Notes: generated by a model from the letters alone, not told the origin. A DNA stretch of 64,000 bases from RUG14199 sp964629225 (GCA_964629225.1 CAZVQC010000003.1:56090-120089); one strand, 5' to 3'. Positions 48,169 to 57,666 are shown, counted from the first letter of the stretch. Program-made: numbers and translations.

Positions 48169-50034
48169 ATGTCAGAATTTTACAACGATACAAGCAGGGA
48201 TGAGAGCATCCCGACTCGGAACACCGAGAATACAGCGGAAAATACCGCCGAAAGTTTCACAGCACCGAAGGATACCGCCTTCAGCGGTGCGCCCCAAAAT
48301 ACCTCCTCCTTCGTTGGAGGTGCCGACATAGCGACTAACAGCGAAGAAATGAAAAATACCGAAACGGAAGGTGCCGCCTTTGCGGGAAGCGCCTCGATCG
48401 GTGAGAACGGTCGGAAAGATCCGCAAGACCAAACGTACCGACAGGACCCGCAGAACCGTCAGGATCAAACCGCCGGCTACTCGGCGCAAAGCGGAGCCGA
48501 GGAAGGACAGAGGACGGCACAAAGTTCTGCCGGATCTTTCACCTACTCCTACACAAGGGATACTCTGCCGGGAAATGAGGGCAGAGTGAATACCGGCGCT
48601 CCTTATAACGGAGCAAGGTTCAATCCCCACACGGGAGAGCGAATAGGCGGCACGGGATACGGTACTTACAACGGTCAAAGAGCCCAAGGCGGAAACGCCG
48701 GCGGCACTCCCTACGGATCCCACAGCTACGGGGCAAACGGAGGCAGCTTCGGCGGCGCATACGGCGGCTACGGTCACTGCGGAACACCCTACGCACAGAG
48801 CTATAACGGCGGCTACGACACTCAGAGCGAGCTTTCGAAAAAGCCGAAGGAGAAAAAGCCGAAAAAGAAGGTCTCCCTCACGGCGGGAACGGCGGTACTT
48901 CTGGCGGTCGCCTGCGTTGTTCTCTCCCTCGCCTCCGGTCTTATCGGCTCCTACCTGATGTCCGGCGGAAAAGAGGCAGTCTACGTTGACAAGGACGGCA
49001 ACGTGTCCTCAAACGGCGGCACGGCAGTGCTCTACCGTGCGGTGGAGACCGAGACCGAGGACGGCAAGGATGCCTCCCTTGAGAGCATTGCGGATCTGGT
49101 ATCCGACTCCGTGGTGGAGATAACCACAGAATACGTCACCAACACCAACAGCTTCTTCGGGCAGTACGTTTCCGACGGAGCGGGAAGCGGTGTCATCATA
49201 TCCGAGGACGGCTACGTCGTCACCAACAACCACGTGATCTACTCATCCGAACTTGACAAGCTGGCAAGTACCATCAAGATCCGTCTCCGTGACGGAAAGA
49301 CCTACGATGCCTCGGTCATCGGCCGTGACAACGACAGTGATATCGCAGTGCTCAAGATCGATGCGGAGGGTCTCTCCGCCGCAGTTTGGGGCGACAGTGA
49401 CAAGCTCTCCGTGGGACAGACCATCGTGGCGGTGGGCAACCCTCTGGGACAGCTCGGAGGCTCGGTCACAAGCGGCATCATCAGTTCCACCGACCGTGAG
49501 GTGACGGTGGAGAACACCAAGATGAACCTGATCCAAATCGATGCGGCAGTCAATCCGGGCAACTCCGGCGGCGGACTCTTCAATTTGAAGGGAGAACTTG
49601 TGGGAATCGTCAACGCAAAATCCTCCGGCACGGGCATTGAGGGACTGGGCTTTGCCATCCCCGCAAACGATGCCACCTCCACAGTGGAGCAGCTCATTGA
49701 GTACGGCTACGTTAAGGGCCGTGTCTACCTTGGTATCTCCTTTTACGAAGCCAACACCGGAGTGTCCTATTTCGGCTCCTCAAACGAGACGGTACTCTAC
49801 GTCTACGGTACCGAGAAGGGCTACAATGACACCGTCCTTCAAAGAGGCGACAGGATACTGACCATTGACGGAGAGGCGATATCCAGCACCTCCGACGTGA
49901 AGAGCCTCCTGAAGGATCATTCCGTGGGTGACAAGCTGAAATTCACCGTCTTAAGAAACAACCAGACGGTGGAGGCTGAGGTGACCTGCTACGAATACAA
50001 GCCCTCAAGCGGCTCGGTGACCTTCGACAACTGA
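48169..50034 (+). CDS. HtrA/DegP-like membrane-anchored serine protease with PDZ domain
   Basis: A 621-residue protein. Residues 1-225 are low-complexity (Asn, Thr, Gly, Tyr; GGYG and NT-E repeats) and cytosolic; basic KKPKEKKPKKK precedes one membrane segment (about 237-262). The trypsin-like domain has the full catalytic triad: TNNHV (His355), DNDSDIAVLK (Asp391) and NPGNSGGGL (Ser466). A PDZ domain follows (about 520-610). By family it degrades or refolds damaged envelope proteins. The adjacent two-component pair (RR and HK downstream) resembles arrangements such as HtrA near CssRS, so regulation by envelope stress is plausible. AAAGGAGTCAC precedes the ATG. Confidence 0.94.
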   Translation: MSEFYNDTSRDESIPTRNTENTAENTAESFTAPKDTAFSGAPQNTSSFVGGADIATNSEEMKNTETEGAAFAGSASIGENGRKDPQDQTYRQDPQNRQDQTAGYSAQSGAEEGQRTAQSSAGSFTYSYTRDTLPGNEGRVNTGAPYNGARFNPHTGERIGGTGYGTYNGQRAQGGNAGGTPYGSHSYGANGGSFGGAYGGYGHCGTPYAQSYNGGYDTQSELSKKPKEKKPKKKVSLTAGTAVLLAVACVVLSLASGLIGSYLMSGGKEAVYVDKDGNVSSNGGTAVLYRAVETETEDGKDASLESIADLVSDSVVEITTEYVTNTNSFFGQYVSDGAGSGVIISEDGYVVTNNHVIYSSELDKLASTIKIRLRDGKTYDASVIGRDNDSDIAVLKIDAEGLSAAVWGDSDKLSVGQTIVAVGNPLGQLGGSVTSGIISSTDREVTVENTKMNLIQIDAAVNPGNSGGGLFNLKGELVGIVNAKSSGTGIEGLGFAIPANDATSTVEQLIEYGYVKGRVYLGISFYEANTGVSYFGSSNETVLYVYGTEKGYNDTVLQRGDRILTIDGEAISSTSDVKSLLKDHSVGDKLKFTVLRNNQTVEAEVTCYEYKPSSGSVTFDN

Positions 50035-50218
50035 CCGGAAAAGCGGGCTTGTCGGGCAGTATGGACTTCAAGGCTGTGTCGGGCTGTAACCGACCGTAAA
50101 AAAGTGACGGAGTCCGACCTTGATGACTTAGCGGAGCTGTCCGACAGCTTTCGCTGCGGCGAACGTCACCCGATCCGCCGTCGGGTGCCCGCATTTTAAA
50201 GACGAAATAAAAAGCATC

Positions 50219-50242
50219 GCATCCCTGCTTTTGCGGGGATGC
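50219..50242 (+). terminator. hairpin between htrA-like gene and response regulator gene
   Basis: GCATCCC (50219-50225) pairs with GGGATGC (50236-50242); no T tract follows. It ends 12 bases before the AGGAGG-type site of the response regulator, so it may act as an attenuator or RNA-processing signal rather than a terminator. Confidence 0.4.
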
Positions 50243-50266
50243 GCATCACGTAACGGAGGAAAGCCA

Positions 50267-50950
50267 ATGTACAACATTCTGGTAGTGGACGACGAGGAGA
50301 ACATAAGACGAATAATAACGAAGTACGCCGAGTTCGAGGGCCACAGCGTCACCGAGGCGGCGGACGGAATGGAGGCTGTGGAGCTGTGCCGCCGAGGCGG
50401 ATTTGACATCATGGTCATCGACATCATGATGCCGGAGCTTGACGGCTTTTCCGCCTGCAGAAAGATCCGTGAATTCTCCGACATCCCGATAATAATGCTC
50501 TCCGCAAGAGGCGAGGAGTATGACCGCATCAACGGCTTTGAACTCGGAGTGGACGACTACGTGGTGAAGCCCTTCTCCCCCAAGGAGCTGATGCTCCGGA
50601 TCGAAGCCGTCATGAAGAGAGGACGGTGGCGGAGCGAGAGCACCGCATCAAACGAGATCTTTTCCATCGGAGACCTGAAGGCGGACCTGTCCGCAAGGAT
50701 AGTCTACGTTCACGGGGAGCGTGTTGACCTTTCTCCCAAGGAGTACGACCTCTTTTTCTACCTTCTTAAAAACAGAAACATCGCCCTGTCGAGGGAAAAA
50801 CTCATCTGCGACGTGTGGGGTTACGACTACTACGGCGATGACCGGACCTTGGACACCCACATCAAGCTCCTTCGCCGCAGTCTCGGTGACTGCGCCAAGT
50901 ACATAGTGACCCTCCGAGGCATGGGCTACCGTTTCGACACCAACGTGTGA
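50267..50950 (+). CDS. OmpR/PhoB-family response regulator
   Basis: A 227-residue regulator. Receiver domain (1-118): Asp8/Asp9, phosphoacceptor Asp52 (VIDIMMPELDG), Ser79 and Lys101 (VVKPFSPKEL). Winged-helix domain (about 130-227) with LSPKEYDLFFYLLKN, and RTLDTHIKLLRRSLG as recognition region, ending in TLRGMGYRF. It is the partner of the histidine kinase seven bases downstream. GGAGGAAAGCC precedes the ATG at 50267. Target genes unknown; the HtrA gene just upstream is the obvious candidate. Confidence 0.96.
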   Translation: MYNILVVDDEENIRRIITKYAEFEGHSVTEAADGMEAVELCRRGGFDIMVIDIMMPELDGFSACRKIREFSDIPIIMLSARGEEYDRINGFELGVDDYVVKPFSPKELMLRIEAVMKRGRWRSESTASNEIFSIGDLKADLSARIVYVHGERVDLSPKEYDLFFYLLKNRNIALSREKLICDVWGYDYYGDDRTLDTHIKLLRRSLGDCAKYIVTLRGMGYRFDTNV

Positions 50951-50957
50951 GGCTGAC

Positions 50958-52472
50958 ATGACCGAAACCGTTAAAAGAACAAAAGGCAAGAAACGCCCCA
51001 CACTGGCGTTGAAACTCTTCACCTGTTTTGCGGGATTCACCGCCTTCATCATCCTGATACTGTGGCTCTTTCAGGCGGTGTTCTTGAACGCCATCTATCA
51101 GAGAGTGAAGCTCTCGGACATGAAAAAATGCGCCGACTCCCTTGCGGTATCGGTGGAAAACGGAAAAATATCCGACGACATCATCCCCTTTTCGGAAAAG
51201 TACAACGCCTGCATCACCGTGTTCAAAATAACCGACGGTGTGGGAGAGACCGTGGCAAAGTCCCACATTCAGACCGCCTGCATCATCCACAACGTCAGCG
51301 GCGGGGAGCTTTTCGGCAAAATGTACGGTCTCGCCAAGGAGGAAGGCTACGCGGTGGAGCGAATCGACGTTCCCCTTTCCAAAAATGACAAGGTGATGAC
51401 GGGAGGCACCAAGGCAGACCATCCCACCGCAGTGGTTGCCGCACGTATTACGAGCAAGGGAGGCTATGAGTACCTTATCCTCATCGACAGCGAGACTCTC
51501 CCCCTCATTGCCACCACAAGGACCCTCAAGTATCAGCTCATCGTGATCTCCGCATTCCTCCTTGTTGCATCGGTGATACTGTCCCTCGTTCTGTCGGACA
51601 GGATAGCACGCCCCCTTCGGAAGATGACGGAGGAAGCATCCCTTCTCGCCCGCGGCAGATACGACGTGGATTTCGACTGCGACAGCTTCAGCGAGGGCAA
51701 AGAATTGGGGGATGCGCTGAACTACGCCGCATCGGAATTGTCAAAACTTGACACCATGCAAAAGGAACTGATCGCCAACATCTCCCACGACTTGAGGACT
51801 CCCCTAACCATGATCTCCGGTTACAGCGAGGTCATGAGGGACATTCCCGGAGAGATGACAGCGGAAAATATGCAGGTGATAATCGACGAGACCGCAAGGC
51901 TCTCCTCCCTTGTCAGCGACCTTCTTGAACTGTCCAAGCTTCAAAACGCCGCCCAAGGGCCGAATCTTTCCGATTTCAGCCTCACCGACACGGTGCTTGA
52001 GACTCAAAACCGCTACGAGCACCTGGTGAAGAATGACGGCTACCGCATCTCCTTTGAAGCGGACTGCAACGCCACGGTGAGAGCGGACAGAACCCGGATA
52101 CTTCAGGTGATCTACAATCTCATTAACAACGCCATCAGCTACACCGGAAGTGACAAGCGGGTCATTATCGGTCAAACCGTCTCAAACGGCAAGGTCACCC
52201 TGTCGGTGACCGACACGGGAGACGGCATCCCAAAGGAACAGCTTCCCATGATATGGGAGCGCTATTACAAGGTCAACGATTTCCACAGACGGGCTAAGGT
52301 GGGCACGGGGCTGGGACTATCCATCGTGAAGAACATTTTGGTGATGCACGGGGCTGACTTCGGTGTCACAAGTGAAGTGGGAACGGGAAGCACCTTCTGG
52401 TTCTCCCTTCCCCTTGTGCGTGCCGATGCTCCGAGCCGAGATCGGGCAGTGGCTCCCAAAGAGCCGGAATAA
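50958..52472 (+). CDS. sensor histidine kinase
   Basis: A 504-residue membrane kinase: membrane segments about 19-44 and 192-214 flank an extracytoplasmic sensor domain of about 145 residues with no recognised family; a HAMP domain follows (DRIARPLRKMTEEASLLA), then HisKA with the phosphorylated His277 in ISHDLRTPLTMISGYSE, and HATPase with NLINNAISYT, DTGDGIP and VGTGLGLSIVKNIL. Architecture matches CssS/PhoR-like kinases. It is encoded seven bases behind its regulator with GTGAGGCTGAC as ribosome binding site. The 286-bp tract after it (52473-52725) shows only low-complexity, repeat-like DNA and no gene. Confidence 0.95.
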   Translation: MTETVKRTKGKKRPTLALKLFTCFAGFTAFIILILWLFQAVFLNAIYQRVKLSDMKKCADSLAVSVENGKISDDIIPFSEKYNACITVFKITDGVGETVAKSHIQTACIIHNVSGGELFGKMYGLAKEEGYAVERIDVPLSKNDKVMTGGTKADHPTAVVAARITSKGGYEYLILIDSETLPLIATTRTLKYQLIVISAFLLVASVILSLVLSDRIARPLRKMTEEASLLARGRYDVDFDCDSFSEGKELGDALNYAASELSKLDTMQKELIANISHDLRTPLTMISGYSEVMRDIPGEMTAENMQVIIDETARLSSLVSDLLELSKLQNAAQGPNLSDFSLTDTVLETQNRYEHLVKNDGYRISFEADCNATVRADRTRILQVIYNLINNAISYTGSDKRVIIGQTVSNGKVTLSVTDTGDGIPKEQLPMIWERYYKVNDFHRRAKVGTGLGLSIVKNILVMHGADFGVTSEVGTGSTFWFSLPLVRADAPSRDRAVAPKEPE

Positions 52473-52725
52473 GCGACGGCAAGAAGTGCTTTTCCCTTCA
52501 AAATGGCAACCTTTCGGTCTCAAAAGACGGCTTTCCAAAGCACTGCCCTCAAAAGGCGCCGAGAAGGCAAAATAAGCGCCGATTTGCGGCGTTTCGCCTT
52601 TCCTGAAGGCAAGTTACCGAAAGCGACGTAGCGCCTCGAAAAAGTACCTTAAAAAGCCCCACGGAGTGTCGGGGATCAAGCCGAAGAAAAGTTTTTGAGG
52701 ACTGTCGGCATCCAAGCAGAGAATC

Positions 52726-52755
52726 AAAAAGGAGTTCCGAAAGGAACTCCTTTTT
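52726..52755. terminator. bidirectional intrinsic terminator between the kinase gene and radA
   Basis: AAAAAGGAGTTCC (52726-52738), loop GAAA, GGAACTCCTTTTT (52743-52755). Perfect 13-bp stem with A and T ends, serving two convergent genes. Confidence 0.93.
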
Positions 52756-52758
52756 AAG

Positions 52759-54111
52759 TTATCTTTCCAAAAGCCCCAAAAGGTTGTAGATGCCGTTCAT
52801 CGGGACGATATCGGCACCTGCGATCTCAAGCTTCTCCCCGTCGCCCCGCTTCGGGACGGCTATCCTTGAAAAGCCGAGGCGCCATGCCTCCTTTGCCCTC
52901 CGTTCAAGTGCGGACACTGCTCTGAACTCACCGGAAAGACCCAACTCTCCCATGACGATGAGATCCTTCGGAACCGGCACGTCCTTAACGCTGGATATCA
53001 CCGCCAGCGCCACCGCCGCATCCACCGCAGGCTCGTCGATCCTAATGCCTCCCACCACGTTCAGATAGACGTCGCAGGATGAGAGCTTCACTCCCAGTCT
53101 CTTTTCAAGCACCGCAAGAAGCAGGCACATCCGATTGTAGTCAAGGCCGTCCGCCGTCCGTTTCGGAGACGGAAAGACACCGGGTACCACCAGCGCCTGT
53201 ATCTCCGCCACGATGGGGCGTGTTCCCTCAAGAACACAGACGGCACAGCTTCCCGACACCCCGTCGGGTCTGCCGGAAAGAAGCATCTCCGAAGGGTTGG
53301 ACACCTCCGTAAGTCCCCTGTCCGTCATCTCGAAGACTCCTATCTCGTTGGTGGAGCCGTAGCGGTTCTTGACGGCTCTTATTATCCTGTGACTTTGGGT
53401 CCGCTCACCTTCGAAATAGAGCACCGCATCCACCATGTGCTCAAGCACCTTGGGTCCCGCAATGCCGCCCTCCTTATTGACGTGACCCACAAGGATGACG
53501 GGGATACCGTCCCCTTTGGCCTTCGCCATGATGACGGAGGAACACTCTCTGACTTGGGAAATACTGCCGGCAACGGATTGAGAGCGGTCACTTGACATGG
53601 TCTGGACGGAATCTATTATCAGCAGCTCCGGCTTCACCCGGTCGTACCCGGACATCACCGCGTCTATGTCGGTCTCGGTGAGGATAAAGAGCTCCTTTGC
53701 AGAGACTCCCAGCCTGTCGGCACGCATCTTGAGCTGAGCCGAGGACTCCTCTCCCGAAACGTAGAGCACTTTAACGGCGCCACCCACCGCACCGCAAAGC
53801 TGCATCAAAAGCGTGGATTTTCCGATACCCGGCTCCCCCGCCAGCAGCACCACGCTTCCCGGCACTATTCCGCCGCCGAGGACGCGGTCAAGCTCTCCGA
53901 TACCGGATCTTCTTCTCGGATAGTCGCCGCTCTTCATCTCGGAAAAACGGACAGGCTCCTCTCTGAAGACCTTTGCGGATGAGGTCTTAGCCGGCACCGC
54001 CGTCTCCTCTTCCATTGTGTTCCAGCTTCCGCAGTCGGGACATCTTCCCAACCATTTCGGTGACTGATAGCCGCACTCGGAGCAGGAAAAAACTGTTTTA
54101 GGAGCTTTCAT
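52759..54111 (-). CDS. radA: DNA repair protein RadA
   Basis: A 450-residue RecA-related branch-migration helicase. N-terminal C4 zinc finger (Cys10, Cys13, Cys24, Cys27 in SCSECGYQSPKWLGRCPDCGSW-type spacing), Walker A AGEPGIGKST (about 91-100), the family motif KNRYG (usually KNRFG) near residue 245 and a Lon-protease-like C-terminal domain (GGIRIDEPAVDAAVALAVIS). It extends and branches recombination intermediates. GGAGGGCG precedes the start at 54111. Confidence 0.96.
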   Translation of the reverse strand: MKAPKTVFSCSECGYQSPKWLGRCPDCGSWNTMEEETAVPAKTSSAKVFREEPVRFSEMKSGDYPRRRSGIGELDRVLGGGIVPGSVVLLAGEPGIGKSTLLMQLCGAVGGAVKVLYVSGEESSAQLKMRADRLGVSAKELFILTETDIDAVMSGYDRVKPELLIIDSVQTMSSDRSQSVAGSISQVRECSSVIMAKAKGDGIPVILVGHVNKEGGIAGPKVLEHMVDAVLYFEGERTQSHRIIRAVKNRYGSTNEIGVFEMTDRGLTEVSNPSEMLLSGRPDGVSGSCAVCVLEGTRPIVAEIQALVVPGVFPSPKRTADGLDYNRMCLLLAVLEKRLGVKLSSCDVYLNVVGGIRIDEPAVDAAVALAVISSVKDVPVPKDLIVMGELGLSGEFRAVSALERRAKEAWRLGFSRIAVPKRGDGEKLEIAGADIVPMNGIYNLLGLLER

Positions 54112-54139
54112 TTTCGCCCTCCTTGATAGTTCTCATCCA

Positions 54140-54168
54140 ATCATACCACAGTGGGATGGGAAAATCAA
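54140..54168 (-). promoter_or_regulatory. sigma-A promoter of radA
   Basis: Minus strand: TTGATT (54163-54168), 17-bp spacer, TATGAT (54140-54145), about 30 bases before radA. Confidence 0.7.
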
Positions 54169-54196
54169 GAGACGGAGAAAAAAGGGTTAAAAGCCC

Positions 54197-54958
54197 TCAG
54201 TCAAGAGTTTTGAAAAGCTCCGCCGTGGGAACGAAGATACAAAGGGCGAGCCTCGCCCGATAGCCCTCGTCACAGAGAAGTTCCCGCTCCTCACCGTTCG
54301 AAAGGAAACCGCATTCGCAAAGCACCGCCGGCATCTCGCATTTGGAGAGGACGAAGACCGCAGAGGTGGCTTTTTTTATCTCTCGGTCATTTTGAGGCTG
54401 AAGGTTCTCCCTCACCTTTGACTGTATCTCCCCCGCCAATATTGCACCGATCTCCGTGTTCGGAGAGTAGAAGACCTGAAGGCCGCTGTATTTTTCCGAG
54501 GGAAACTTGTTCATGTGGATGCCGAGATAGACTGCGGCATTCTCCTCCCTTGCGAATCTAACCCGATTCTTAAGATCGTACTGCTTCTTTTTTCCCCCGT
54601 CCGGAAAGTCACCGTAGAGGCCGTGAAGAAGGGTGTCATCCCGTCTTGTGGCTTTAACCGGGATGCCGCAGAAGGCGGAGAGATCCAAAATATTCTCCGA
54701 CACCGCAAGATTCAGATCCTTCTCAAGGACTCCGTCCGAAACGCATCCCCCGTCCTCGCCTCCGTGCCCCGGATCGATGACGATGCATTTTGACTCTCCT
54801 GCCGCTGCGGGAACGTCCCTAAGTGACCAAAGCCCCGGCAATACGGCGGCAAAAAAATACGCCGCACCGGAAAACACAGTCATGAAAAGTATCATCCCCG
54901 CCGCAAATGGCAGTATCCCGGCTCTTTCAAGCTCTCCTCGCTCCACAGGTCTTCTCAT
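54197..54958 (-). CDS. N-acetylmuramoyl-L-alanine amidase, CwlD-like
   Basis: A 253-residue Amidase_3 enzyme with an N-terminal membrane anchor (about 15-40). Zinc and catalytic residues: DPGHGGEDGG (His65), LEKDLN (Glu79), LGIHMN (His148) and LCECGFLSN (Glu215). The single-domain form with SAVFVLSKCEMPAVLCECGF matches CwlD, which removes peptide side chains during spore cortex synthesis so that muramic-delta-lactam can form. Its presence fits Spo0A and the SpoIIQ-like gene in this window. A vegetative amidase is the alternative. GGAGGCGAC precedes the ATG. No partner gene (gerD, pdaA) is adjacent. Confidence 0.88.
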   Translation of the reverse strand: MRRPVERGELERAGILPFAAGMILFMTVFSGAAYFFAAVLPGLWSLRDVPAAAGESKCIVIDPGHGGEDGGCVSDGVLEKDLNLAVSENILDLSAFCGIPVKATRRDDTLLHGLYGDFPDGGKKKQYDLKNRVRFAREENAAVYLGIHMNKFPSEKYSGLQVFYSPNTEIGAILAGEIQSKVRENLQPQNDREIKKATSAVFVLSKCEMPAVLCECGFLSNGEERELLCDEGYRARLALCIFVPTAELFKTLD

Positions 54959-55017
54959 TGTCGCCTCCGTGATCGGTACTGTAACATTCTATTTCACCGT
55001 CGGCGTTTCTATTCATC

Positions 55018-55047
55018 GAAAAAACTGCGGACGTTTCCGTCCGCAGT
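55018..55047 (-). terminator. intrinsic terminator of the trigger-factor-like lipoprotein gene
   Basis: ACTGCGGACG (55024-55033), loop TTTC, CGTCCGCAGT (55038-55047); on the minus strand followed by TTTTTC. Confidence 0.9.
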
Positions 55048-55077
55048 CAATGCTGTCATTTTCAAAAGTTTGGGTGC

Positions 55078-56637
55078 TCATTCGGCGCTGTCGCCATCCT
55101 CGGCTGCCTCACCGTCCGTCACATCTGCGCCGTCGGCTGTGTCCCCGGCGGTGACATCACCGCTCGGACTCTTTGAGTACCTCTCTTTTCTCTCAAGATA
55201 GCGCCTCTGTTTTTCCTCCCTCTCGGCTTGCTTCGCAAGGCGTTTTTGCCGCCTCTTTTCCTCAAGGGCTCTCGCCTCGGCCTCCATTTTTTCCTTCCGG
55301 TACTTCATCCTTACAAGCTTCACTATCATCAAAACGATGATCACCGCAAGTGCCGCTCCGAGGGCGATGCAAAGGATGATGATCACCTTTTCCAAAGTCA
55401 GCCCGTCCAAGAAGCGCCTGAAAGCGGTGCTCTTTTGGGTGACGAAGCCCGTGCCGTCCTCCGGGTCGAGAACGTAGGCGCCGTTTTTCGCCTTCTCGAA
55501 ATACTCCGCCTCATCTATCTTGACAGTCTTGCTGCCGATATGATCGTAGACTAAGGACAGACGGGCAGTCTCCCTGAACTTTGCAAGGGAGCCGTACTCT
55601 TCCGCCGCCAGTTTTTCGCAGTCGGAAACATCCGTCATCTCAAGGCTCGCCCCAAGATCGAGAAGGGCGCTCTCGTAGGCGGAGTCGGTGAGGGTGATAT
55701 CGTCGCATCTCACTATCGCAAAGAGGATCATCTCCTCTGTGACGATGCTCTTGGCTGTGGCATCAACATCGTCTCTGAAGGCGGAAACGGATCCGTAGCC
55801 CTCCTCGCCCGTCACATATTCCTCAAGGGTCATCCCCTTTTCTTCGGCGACGCTCTGGTAGGTGGATACTATGCTGTCACTGATGTCGGAATACTCTTTT
55901 GCGGGGATCTTGAGAAGGACGGTATTTGAAGCCACGTAGTTCCATGCGAAGGAATTTTCGTAGCCGTCAAGGTACTTTTCATACTGACTTGAAAGCTGAT
56001 GCACTATCTCCGAATCGTAGGTCTCCACGTCGGACATACCGTAGTATTTCGAGATGAAATCGTCATCGTACTCGTCAAAAGTCTGCCGTCTTATCTTGCT
56101 TACGGTGACGGTGAACTTGCCGGTCTTGCCGGACATGAGAGGATCTCTGAGATAGGGAGTCGGGAAAACGAACTCCACCGTCTTCGTCTCGTCAAGAGTC
56201 ATGCCGATGAAAGCCTCGTCTATCTCCTTAACGCCGAATTCGTTGATCCCCACGATGACGTTTCTCCTGGCGGAGTTGACGGAGGAATCGAAGTTTGAAT
56301 AGTTCTCCCCGTCCACGGTACAGCTGTAGTCGCAGACGACGATGTCGTATTTTTCCACGGAGCCGTCTTTAACCACTTCTTCCTCGGAGAAGTAGGACAG
56401 TTTTCTTATCCTCTCGTTTGCCAAATCCTCGTCGGTGACGGAATAGGCAAGGTCGGGGATCTCTATGCCGATGTATTCCGGCAGCTTGATGTAGTCGTTG
56501 AGATCGTAGTTGTAGCGCTCCTTTGACGAGTCATAGTCTCTCAATTTCTGCGCTCTCTCTCCGGAGCAGGAGAAAAGGGAGAGGACCGTGACACACAAAA
56601 GGACGATCGCTGTTATGCGGGCGAATTTCTTTTTCAT
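55078..56637 (-). CDS. trigger-factor-like PPIase lipoprotein with C-terminal membrane anchor
   Basis: A 519-residue protein with an unusual topology. Lipoprotein signal with lipobox LFSC (Cys24); a trigger-factor-like FKBP domain (about 90-185: DIVVCDYSCTVDGENYSNF, IVGINEFGVKEIDEAFIGM, TVEFVFPTPY); a long helical region (190-385) resembling the trigger factor C-terminal chaperone arm; one membrane segment (about 417-441); then a strongly basic coiled coil (KEKMEAEARALEEKRRQKR onward to 490) and an acidic tail. The charge pattern puts the coiled coil in the cytosol. The FKBP core lacks several aromatic residues of active prolyl isomerases as far as can be judged. Likely an extracytoplasmic folding factor; the cytosolic tail is unexplained. 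GAGGTG precedes the start at 56637. Confidence 0.78.
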   Translation of the reverse strand: MKKKFARITAIVLLCVTVLSLFSCSGERAQKLRDYDSSKERYNYDLNDYIKLPEYIGIEIPDLAYSVTDEDLANERIRKLSYFSEEEVVKDGSVEKYDIVVCDYSCTVDGENYSNFDSSVNSARRNVIVGINEFGVKEIDEAFIGMTLDETKTVEFVFPTPYLRDPLMSGKTGKFTVTVSKIRRQTFDEYDDDFISKYYGMSDVETYDSEIVHQLSSQYEKYLDGYENSFAWNYVASNTVLLKIPAKEYSDISDSIVSTYQSVAEEKGMTLEEYVTGEEGYGSVSAFRDDVDATAKSIVTEEMILFAIVRCDDITLTDSAYESALLDLGASLEMTDVSDCEKLAAEEYGSLAKFRETARLSLVYDHIGSKTVKIDEAEYFEKAKNGAYVLDPEDGTGFVTQKSTAFRRFLDGLTLEKVIIILCIALGAALAVIIVLMIVKLVRMKYRKEKMEAEARALEEKRRQKRLAKQAEREEKQRRYLERKERYSKSPSGDVTAGDTADGADVTDGEAAEDGDSAE

Positions 56638-56690
56638 TTGCACCTCACTTTGCGGCGTTGCCGCATTTTTGCTGTCATTCTTAAAAAGCG

Positions 56691-57512
56691 TCATTTCGCT
56701 TTGTTTCCGTTTTCAAAATGCCTCCTTGTGACAAGGCAGGTGACGTATCCCACGCCGAAGACTCCAACTCCGTACTCAAGAAGCGCAAGGAGAACGTCGA
56801 GAGCCATCTCTCTCATCTCCCTTTCCGTGATGCTCTCACCGACGGTGTCAAGATAGCGAATGAAGTCGATATCGAAACTTACGATGGGGACAAGCTTCAA
56901 AGCCAAGATCAGAACTGCGGGGACAAGGAGCGAGAGAAAGATCTTTTTGGATGAACTCATTCCGTTCCCCGCCGCCTTTTCCGAAACGGTGCCCGTCACA
57001 GAGGCGGAAAAGAACATGAGAGTCAAGGCAAGTGCCGCTGTGGACAGAGAAAGCAGGGCGGATGCCACAAGCTCTCCGTTGCCCTTCGGAATATTGTTCT
57101 CCCAAATATCGTAAATGAGGCAGAACGCCTTGTCAAGCACTGTAACAAGGGAAAACACTCCCGCAGCAATGAAGGATGCGCCGGCTCCGTTTGACCGAAG
57201 CAATGTGACACAAAGGGCGATGCCGATCCCGTAGGATGCTATCATTAAAAAGGAGCCGAGATACCCGATCACGTCGATAAGAGCCGCAGTTCCCCCATTT
57301 GCAAGCTCCGTGTTGACGTTCACGTCGTTTGCAAAGGACGAATTCATGATACCGAGGGCTCTTGAAGCGGCGGTGAGAAGGAGAAACAGCACCCCGGAAA
57401 ACAGTATCCGCCGAAAAAAAATTTTTTTGTCTCCGTCCCCGCCGATACCGCCGTTCTTACCGTTCTTATCAAAGGAGGCTGCGTGGGTCGTGTCCGTGAT
57501 GTTGTTTTTCAT
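56691..57512 (-). CDS. membrane protein of unknown function
   Basis: A 273-residue protein with a hydrophilic N-terminus (about 1-33, Gly/Lys/Asp-rich) and six probable membrane segments (about 38-58, 77-103, 110-135, 145-170, 190-210, 240-262). I do not recognise the family and see no catalytic motif. GGAGGTAGG precedes the ATG at 57512; the gene ends 53 bases before the lipoprotein gene, so the two are probably cotranscribed and may act together at the membrane (inference). Confidence 0.7.
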   Translation of the reverse strand: MKNNITDTTHAASFDKNGKNGGIGGDGDKKIFFRRILFSGVLFLLLTAASRALGIMNSSFANDVNVNTELANGGTAALIDVIGYLGSFLMIASYGIGIALCVTLLRSNGAGASFIAAGVFSLVTVLDKAFCLIYDIWENNIPKGNGELVASALLSLSTAALALTLMFFSASVTGTVSEKAAGNGMSSSKKIFLSLLVPAVLILALKLVPIVSFDIDFIRYLDTVGESITEREMREMALDVLLALLEYGVGVFGVGYVTCLVTRRHFENGNKAK

Positions 57513-57543
57513 TCCTACCTCCGGCAAAACTTCTTCATTTAAT

Positions 57544-57552
57544 ATAGTAGCA
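57544..57552 (-). promoter_or_regulatory. possible extended -10 promoter of the membrane protein gene
   Basis: Minus strand TGCTACTAT: extended TGn with -10 TACTAT (57544-57549), about 32 bases before the start codon. No clear -35. Confidence 0.4.
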
Positions 57553-57666
57553 CAAAACCCGCCGCCGTTGTTGCACTAATTGTAAACAATCGCCTTCGGG
57601 GGAGGTAAAAGCTGTCATTAGGGAGATCGCGGCGGCATATCATCATAAAAAAGACCGGAGAAAATT

